Assembly (NCBI GenBank): GCA_017470115.1
Contig: JAFUEZ010000003.1
Span: 237,064-301,063 of the forward strand
Direction of reading: 5' to 3'
DNA from: Bacilli bacterium
GTDB taxonomy: Bacteria; Bacillota_I; Bacilli_A; RFN20; CAG-826
Length of the DNA: 64,000 nt
Below, piece after piece: positions 57,192 through 64,000 of this stretch. The notes beneath the pieces were generated by a model. The model saw only the letters and a program-made list of their open reading frames with translations, made no database searches and was not told where the DNA came from. Numbering within the stretch: position 1 is the stretch's first letter; each line of letters begins with the position of its first letter. The position numbers and the translations under genes are program-made.

Positions 57192-57725
57192 ATGGGTGAA
57201 GAAAGTTTGTTTAATAGATATGCAATCGCATTACTGAGCTTAGCAATTGAAAAAAATGAAGTTGCAAGTTTTCGTGATGAAGTTAAGCAAATTGTTGTTA
57301 TTTTAAGAGAAAACCGTGAATTTGCAGAGATTTTGGCAGATTCAAATTACACTCTTGAAGATAAAAACAAGATACTTGATAAAGTTTTTGCTTCTGTTAA
57401 CACTGATATACTTTCTTTTACAAAAATTATTATTCGTAATGGCAGAGCATTTTACTTATACGAAATTTTTAAAGAAACGCTTTATAGATTTGACGACTAT
57501 TTGAATATTGAAGAAGGCACTTTCTATTGTGTTTCATCTATGAAAGATGAAGATATTAAAAAAGCAATAGAAGCCGTAGAAAAGAAACTTAATAAAAAAG
57601 TTGAATGTGAAATTATTCGCGATGAAACGCTACTTGGCGGATTCAAATTAGTTGTTAAAGATAATGTTTTCGATGCAAGTTTAAAAACTAGACTAGCACG
57701 ACTAAAAGAAAGCGTTAAAAAATGA
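57192..57725 (+). CDS. atpH: F1 ATP synthase subunit delta
   Basis: 177 residues. N-terminal helical domain (RYAIALLSLAIEKNEVASF) and C-terminal KVECEIIRDETLLGGFKLVV motif with the GG turn, standard for OSCP/delta. It links the peripheral stalk to the alpha subunits. It starts 2 bp after atpF and ends 10 bp before the atpA ATG. Confidence 0.92.
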   Translation: MGEESLFNRYAIALLSLAIEKNEVASFRDEVKQIVVILRENREFAEILADSNYTLEDKNKILDKVFASVNTDILSFTKIIIRNGRAFYLYEIFKETLYRFDDYLNIEEGTFYCVSSMKDEDIKKAIEAVEKKLNKKVECEIIRDETLLGGFKLVVKDNVFDASLKTRLARLKESVKK

Positions 57726-57735
57726 GGTGCTTATT

Positions 57736-59244
57736 ATGCAAATAAAACCTAATGAAATCAGCTCTTTAATTAAAGAGCAAATAAAAGAATTTAAGTCTAC
57801 CCCAGAATATACAAAAGATATTGGTACAGTTGTTTCTGTTGGAGATGGAATTGCAATTATTTACGGCTTACGTAATGCTATTTTAGGTGAGCTTTTAGAG
57901 TTTTCATCAGATAGTTATGGTATGGTCATGAACTTAGAAGAAGATAGCGTTGCTTGTGTTCTTTTAAGTAACAAAAATGACATTAAAGAAGGTGAAAAAG
58001 TTAAACGTACTGGTAAAGTCATTGAAGTTCCTGTTGGTGACCAAATGCTTGGAAGAGTTGTTGATTCACTTGGAAGAGCAATCGATGATGGAGATCCAAT
58101 TGAAGTCAAAGAAACTAGACCAATCGAATGTAAAGCTCCATCAATTATGGAGCGTCAATCAGTCAATTCACCTTTAGAAACTGGTATCAAATGTATCGAC
58201 TCTGTTATCCCTATTGGTAAGGGTCAACGTGAGCTTATTATCGGAGATAGACAAACAGGAAAAACAGCGATTGCTATCGACACAATCCTTAATCAAAAAG
58301 GAAAAAATGTTTATTGTGTTTATGTTGCAATCGGACAAAAAAATAGTAGTGTTGCATCAATTGTTGATCGCTTAAAGAGAAATGATGCAATGAAATATTC
58401 ACTCGTTGTTAATGCTTCCGCAAGTGAGATTTCACCATTACAATACATTGCTCCATACGCAGGTCTTGCAATGGCTGAATATTGGATGAGAAATGGTAAA
58501 GATGTACTTATTGTTTTTGATGATTTGAGTAAACAAGCTGTCGCATATCGTGCTTTATCTTTACTTTTGAAACGCTCCCCAGGAAGAGAAGCTTATCCAG
58601 GTGATATTTTTTACTTGCACTCAAGATTACTTGAAAGGTGTGCAAGATTAAACGATAAATATGGTGGTGGTTCGATTACCGCTCTTCCAATTGTTGAAAC
58701 ACAAGCTGGAGATATTTCTGCTTATATTCCAACAAATGTCATTTCAATTACTGATGGACAAATTTTCTTACAAACAGATCTTTTCAATGCTGGTCAACGT
58801 CCAGCTATTGATACTGGTTTGTCAGTTAGTCGTGTTGGTAGTAGTGCTCAATATAAAGCAATGAAACAAGTTTCAAAATCAATCAAAATGGATCTTGCAA
58901 ATTATCATGAACTTTTATCATTTGCACAATTTGGTAGTGATTTAGATGAATCGACTAAAAAGATTTTAAATCATGGTAGAGTTGTCACCGAACTTTTAAA
59001 ACAAGAACAATATTCTCCACTATCTTTAGATAAAGAAGTCGTTCAAATTTATGCAGGTATGAATGGATATTTAGATGCAGTTGATCCTGATAAAGTTAGC
59101 GCATTCTTAGAAAATTTATATACATATATTTCACGTTTTCATGGAGAGATTTTAGTTGAAATCAATGCAAAACACGAATTAAATTCTGAAATTGAACAAA
59201 AATTAAAAGAGGCAATTGAAAGTTTTATTAAAGAAAGAGCTTAA
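57736..59244 (+). CDS. atpA: F1 ATP synthase subunit alpha
   Basis: 502 residues from ATG 57736 (GAGGTG 7 nt upstream; the GTG at 57727 lies inside that site). Regulatory nucleotide-binding subunit: P-loop GDRQTGKT at 170-177, VYVAIGQKNSSVA, VIVFDDLSKQAVAYR-type motif (here VLIVFDDLSKQAVAYR), and the DTGLSVSRVGSSAQ signature. Full length and intact. Confidence 0.97.
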   Translation: MQIKPNEISSLIKEQIKEFKSTPEYTKDIGTVVSVGDGIAIIYGLRNAILGELLEFSSDSYGMVMNLEEDSVACVLLSNKNDIKEGEKVKRTGKVIEVPVGDQMLGRVVDSLGRAIDDGDPIEVKETRPIECKAPSIMERQSVNSPLETGIKCIDSVIPIGKGQRELIIGDRQTGKTAIAIDTILNQKGKNVYCVYVAIGQKNSSVASIVDRLKRNDAMKYSLVVNASASEISPLQYIAPYAGLAMAEYWMRNGKDVLIVFDDLSKQAVAYRALSLLLKRSPGREAYPGDIFYLHSRLLERCARLNDKYGGGSITALPIVETQAGDISAYIPTNVISITDGQIFLQTDLFNAGQRPAIDTGLSVSRVGSSAQYKAMKQVSKSIKMDLANYHELLSFAQFGSDLDESTKKILNHGRVVTELLKQEQYSPLSLDKEVVQIYAGMNGYLDAVDPDKVSAFLENLYTYISRFHGEILVEINAKHELNSEIEQKLKEAIESFIKERA

Positions 59245-59247
59245 TAA

Positions 59248-61522
<2,275 letters not shown>

Positions 61523-61523
<1 letters not shown>

Positions 61524-61930
61524 TGTCCGATAAAATCCATTTAGAATTAATTTCAATTGATGGAAAAGAAGAATATGTCGATGTGGATTCTGTTTACGTT
61601 GACATCCCATATTCTGGTGTTTTAGGTATTCTTCCAAATAGACAATCAATAGTTGCAATGCTTCATATTGGATATTTTTACTACACAATCGGTGATGAAA
61701 AAGTGGTTTTTGCAATTAGTGGTGGAGTTTTAAATTTTAGAGACAATAGATGTGTTATTTTGGCAGATACTTGGGAAAAGCAAGAAGAACTAGATCTTGA
61801 ACGTATTACAAGAGCAAAAGAAAGAGCTGAAGGGATCCTTGAAAAAATAGACAACAAGAACTCAATTGAATACCAAAACGCAACTTTTAGTCTTAAAAAA
61901 GCTGTAAATAGATTGAAACTTTTAAAATGA
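61523..61930 (+). CDS. atpC: F1 ATP synthase subunit epsilon
   Basis: 135 residues. N-terminal beta barrel (DVDSVYVDIPYSGVLGILPNR resembles the VxxPxxGxxGILPxH motif) and C-terminal helices (RAKERAEGILEKIDN, then a Lys-rich end). Regulates F1 rotation. Followed 10 bp later by an ATP-grasp gene. Confidence 0.9.
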
Positions 61931-61940
61931 GGTTATCGTT

Positions 61941-63149
61941 ATGAAGAATTTTATCTTTATCTCTCCAAATTTTCCTGAAACATATTGGAGATTTTGTATT
62001 TCTTTAAGAGATTGCGGATTGAATGTTTTAGGAATTGGTGATTGTCCTTGGTTTGAATTAGCAGATGAAGTTAAAGATGCACTCACTGAATATTATTATT
62101 GCTATGATTTATCTGATGATGAAGCTTTAATAGAAGCAATTTCTTATTTCCAAGAAAAATATGGTGAAATTAGTTATTTAGAAAGTAATAACGAATATTG
62201 GTTAGAACAAGATGCTAAAATGAGAACAATTTTTGGTATCACAACAGGACCTAATTTAGAAACAATTAAAAACTATAAACAAAAATCTTTAGAGAAATAT
62301 TTTTATGAACGAGCAGGCATCAAAGCTGCTAGATGGACACTTGATACTTCATTAGAAAAAGTTGCTGCATTTGCTAAAGAAGTTGGCTATCCAATCTTTG
62401 CAAAACCAGATAATGGCGTTGGAGCTCAAGATACATATAAAATTAAAAATATTGAGGATTTGCAGGCTTTTTTCAAGAAAAAGGATATAAATAAACCATA
62501 TATTGTTGAAGAATTTGTTGAAGGACAGATCATTTCATTTGATGGAATCACTGATTCAAAAGCTGAACCAGTTTTCTATTGTCATCATGTTTTTTTGAAT
62601 GATAATTCAGCAATCGTTCAACAAAAACTTGATGATATGTATTATTGCGTTCCGATGGATAAAGTGCCTCAAGATGTCTATGAGGCAGGCATTAAAACTC
62701 TAAAATCTTTTAATGTTCAAAATAGATTTTTCCATCTTGAATTCTTTAGATTAACAAAAGACCATCCTTTTTTAGGACCTAAAGGGACCATTGTAGCACT
62801 TGAAGCTAATATGCGTCCTGCTGGAGGCTATACTCCAGATCTGATTAACTTTGCAAACTCATTAAATTGTTATAATATTTATGCTCAAAGCATTGTTTAT
62901 GATGAAAATCGTGAATATATGGGACACGAAAAGTATTATTCGTGTGCGATTGGCTTAAGAGACGAGATTAAATATAAGAATAAATTAGATAAAGTATTAG
63001 AAATTTATAAAAATAACATTTGCTTTTATGGAAGATATCCTAAAGCAATCACTGATGATATGGGAGACTCATTTATCTTTGCAAAGTTTGAGACACTTGA
63101 TGAATTATTAAGTTTTGATAAATTTGTTAGAGAGAAGGAAGGAGAATAA
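61941..63149 (+). CDS. ATP-grasp family ligase
   Basis: 402 residues. ATP-grasp core about 110-320: GYPIFAKPDNGVGAQDTYKI, PYIVEEFVEGQIISFDG, and ALEANMRPAGGYTPDLINF with the metal-binding ExN. N-terminal Rossmann-like pre-domain starts MKNFIFISPNFPETYWRF. Family members join a carboxylate to an amine or thiol; the substrate is unknown. Same transcript as atpC by spacing, and its 3' end is directly followed by ppa. Confidence 0.85.
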   Translation: MKNFIFISPNFPETYWRFCISLRDCGLNVLGIGDCPWFELADEVKDALTEYYYCYDLSDDEALIEAISYFQEKYGEISYLESNNEYWLEQDAKMRTIFGITTGPNLETIKNYKQKSLEKYFYERAGIKAARWTLDTSLEKVAAFAKEVGYPIFAKPDNGVGAQDTYKIKNIEDLQAFFKKKDINKPYIVEEFVEGQIISFDGITDSKAEPVFYCHHVFLNDNSAIVQQKLDDMYYCVPMDKVPQDVYEAGIKTLKSFNVQNRFFHLEFFRLTKDHPFLGPKGTIVALEANMRPAGGYTPDLINFANSLNCYNIYAQSIVYDENREYMGHEKYYSCAIGLRDEIKYKNKLDKVLEIYKNNICFYGRYPKAITDDMGDSFIFAKFETLDELLSFDKFVREKEGE

Positions 63150-63150
63150 T

Positions 63151-63693
63151 ATGTACGAAGGTTTAAAAAAATTATTTAAGTCATTTGATCAAAAAACGAT
63201 AACACCCGAAAATTTTTATGCTTTCATTGAAATTCCTAAGGGTGGGAAAATTAAATATGAATTTGATAAAGAAGTTGGCTTAATTAGAATGGATAGAATT
63301 TTATTTACGTCGACACACTATCCACATAATTATGGTTTTATTCCTCTCACATACTGTGATGATGGTGACCCTCTTGATGTTTTGGTTCTTTGTAGTGATT
63401 CTTTAGCTCCTTCAACAATTGTTGAATGTAGGCCAATTGGAGTTTTAGAAATGTTGGATGGTGGAAAAAGAGATTCTAAGATAATTGCTGTCCCATTACA
63501 TGATCCTTATTACAATGTCTATAATGACATTAGCGAAATTCCAATTCATGTTGCTGAAGAATTAAAGCATTTCTTTGATGTGTATAAAAACTTAGAAAAT
63601 AAGGTTGTTAAAACTGGTGATGTTGAAAATGCTAAAGCTGCAAAAATGGTAATTGCAGAAGCAATCGATCTTTATAAAGCTACTCAATTTTAA
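63151..63693 (+). CDS. ppa: Inorganic pyrophosphatase (family I)
   Basis: 180 residues from ATG 63151 (AAGGAAGGAG upstream; the TTG at 63115 is unlikely). Family I motif CDDGDPLDVLVL with the three metal aspartates; HYPHNYGFIPLTY, KIIAVPLHDP and LKHFFDVYKNLE complete the active site. It hydrolyses PPi to drive biosynthesis. The position after the ATP-grasp gene suits removal of PPi or general energy housekeeping. Confidence 0.95.
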   Translation: MYEGLKKLFKSFDQKTITPENFYAFIEIPKGGKIKYEFDKEVGLIRMDRILFTSTHYPHNYGFIPLTYCDDGDPLDVLVLCSDSLAPSTIVECRPIGVLEMLDGGKRDSKIIAVPLHDPYYNVYNDISEIPIHVAEELKHFFDVYKNLENKVVKTGDVENAKAAKMVIAEAIDLYKATQF

Positions 63694-63722
63694 CTAAAAC
63701 CCTGCAAAACTCGATTATTTTT

Positions 63723-64000
63723 ATGATTGGAATCATTTTATATAGACCAGAAAAACCAAGCAATGTTGGTAATATTTTTCGAACAGCAATGGCAATCGAG
63801 GGCAAATTAATAATAATTGGTCCTCTATCTTTTGAATTAGATGACAAGTCACTTAAAAGAGCTGGCATGGACTATATTAAAGAAACTGATTATGAATATT
63901 TTGAAAACTACGATGCTTTTTTAAATGAATATAGAAACATAAATATTTATTATGTCACCAGATATTCAAAAAATATCTACACGCAAAATGATTATAGTAG
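63723..64000 (+). CDS. trmL: tRNA 2'-O-methyltransferase, TrmL/SpoU type (3' end outside window)
   Basis: ATG 63723, open to the window end (92 codons). The chain starts MIGIILYRPEKPSNVGNIFR and continues IGPLSFELDDKSLKRAGMDY, both diagnostic for TrmL, which methylates the 2'-O of position 34 in tRNA-Leu isoacceptors using SAM. No Shine-Dalgarno site is seen; a dispersed TGCAAAAC-type motif (63696-63710) lies 12 nt before the start. Confidence 0.88.
   Translation, partial: MIGIILYRPEKPSNVGNIFRTAMAIEGKLIIIGPLSFELDDKSLKRAGMDYIKETDYEYFENYDAFLNEYRNINIYYVTRYSKNIYTQNDYS

Overview
The window looks like chromosome from an AT-rich, low-GC Gram-positive bacterium related to Mollicutes and Bacilli. It is plausibly an uncultured gut member of the RF39, Erysipelotrichia or Acholeplasma-like lineages; that placement is inference. 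Evidence: very AT-rich DNA, many small transporter and glycosidase genes, lipoproteins with classical lipoboxes, an archaeal/eukaryal-type ProRS, and an F-type ATP synthase whose b subunit is itself a lipoprotein, as in mycoplasmas. UGA is used as a normal stop (for example the ATGA overlap at 55046-55049), so this is not a code-4 mollicute.

Layout. 1-4888: minus-strand surface lipoproteins, one with InlB-type repeats followed by a 43-residue peptide gene. 5027-6742: a DXS-like thiamine-diphosphate enzyme. 6743-9399: an accessory patch holding a triplicated promoter/leader cassette, a nonsense-mutated DUF4160 gene next to a DUF2442-HTH gene, a membrane NERD protein, and a likely type I toxin-antitoxin unit with a decayed second copy. 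9400-16205: phosphoglucomutase, enolase, small membrane proteins, an alpha/beta hydrolase and 5-formyl-THF cyclo-ligase. 16249-23208: a sugar operon (GPH symporter, GH13 alpha-glucosidase, GH2 beta-galactosidase, membrane protein) behind a promoter with a perfect 26-bp dyad. 23205-30229: YolD-like, DegV, macro-domain, XRE-membrane regulator, tRNA-Ser(CGA), a degenerate EAL-type membrane protein and ProRS.

30230-34382: a membrane-anchored, domain-swapped GH3 glucosidase with a long structured leader and a membrane partner. 34383-44188: an L-rhamnoside utilisation locus made of GH78 rhamnosidase, rhamnose isomerase, a GPH-type transporter with a coiled-coil tail, a DeoR regulator, and a single polypeptide fusing rhamnulokinase to rhamnulose-1-phosphate aldolase. 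Its promoters share a conserved upstream site. 44290-50986: a DtxR-type regulator, an unknown protein, then MazG plus a glycerol/G3P oxidation operon ending in glpK. 51060-53885: a DUF5677-like protein and a uridine-kinase-like protein. 54120-63693: one long operon of mscS, an AtpI-like gene, atpBEFHAGDC, an ATP-grasp enzyme and inorganic pyrophosphatase. A partial trmL ends the window.

The strongest leads are (i) the compact type I toxin locus, whose decayed second copy keeps a consensus antisense promoter and would make a short RNA complementary to the intact toxin's ribosome-binding site; (ii) the shared rhamnose-regulon site and the RhaB-RhaD fusion; (iii) a subunit c with two carboxylates at the ion site, suggesting a Na+-coupled ATP synthase; and (iv) four genes with TATAAT-type boxes exactly 6 nt before the ATG, implying leaderless mRNAs. 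All functional calls rest on reading the sequence; no database search or folding program was run.
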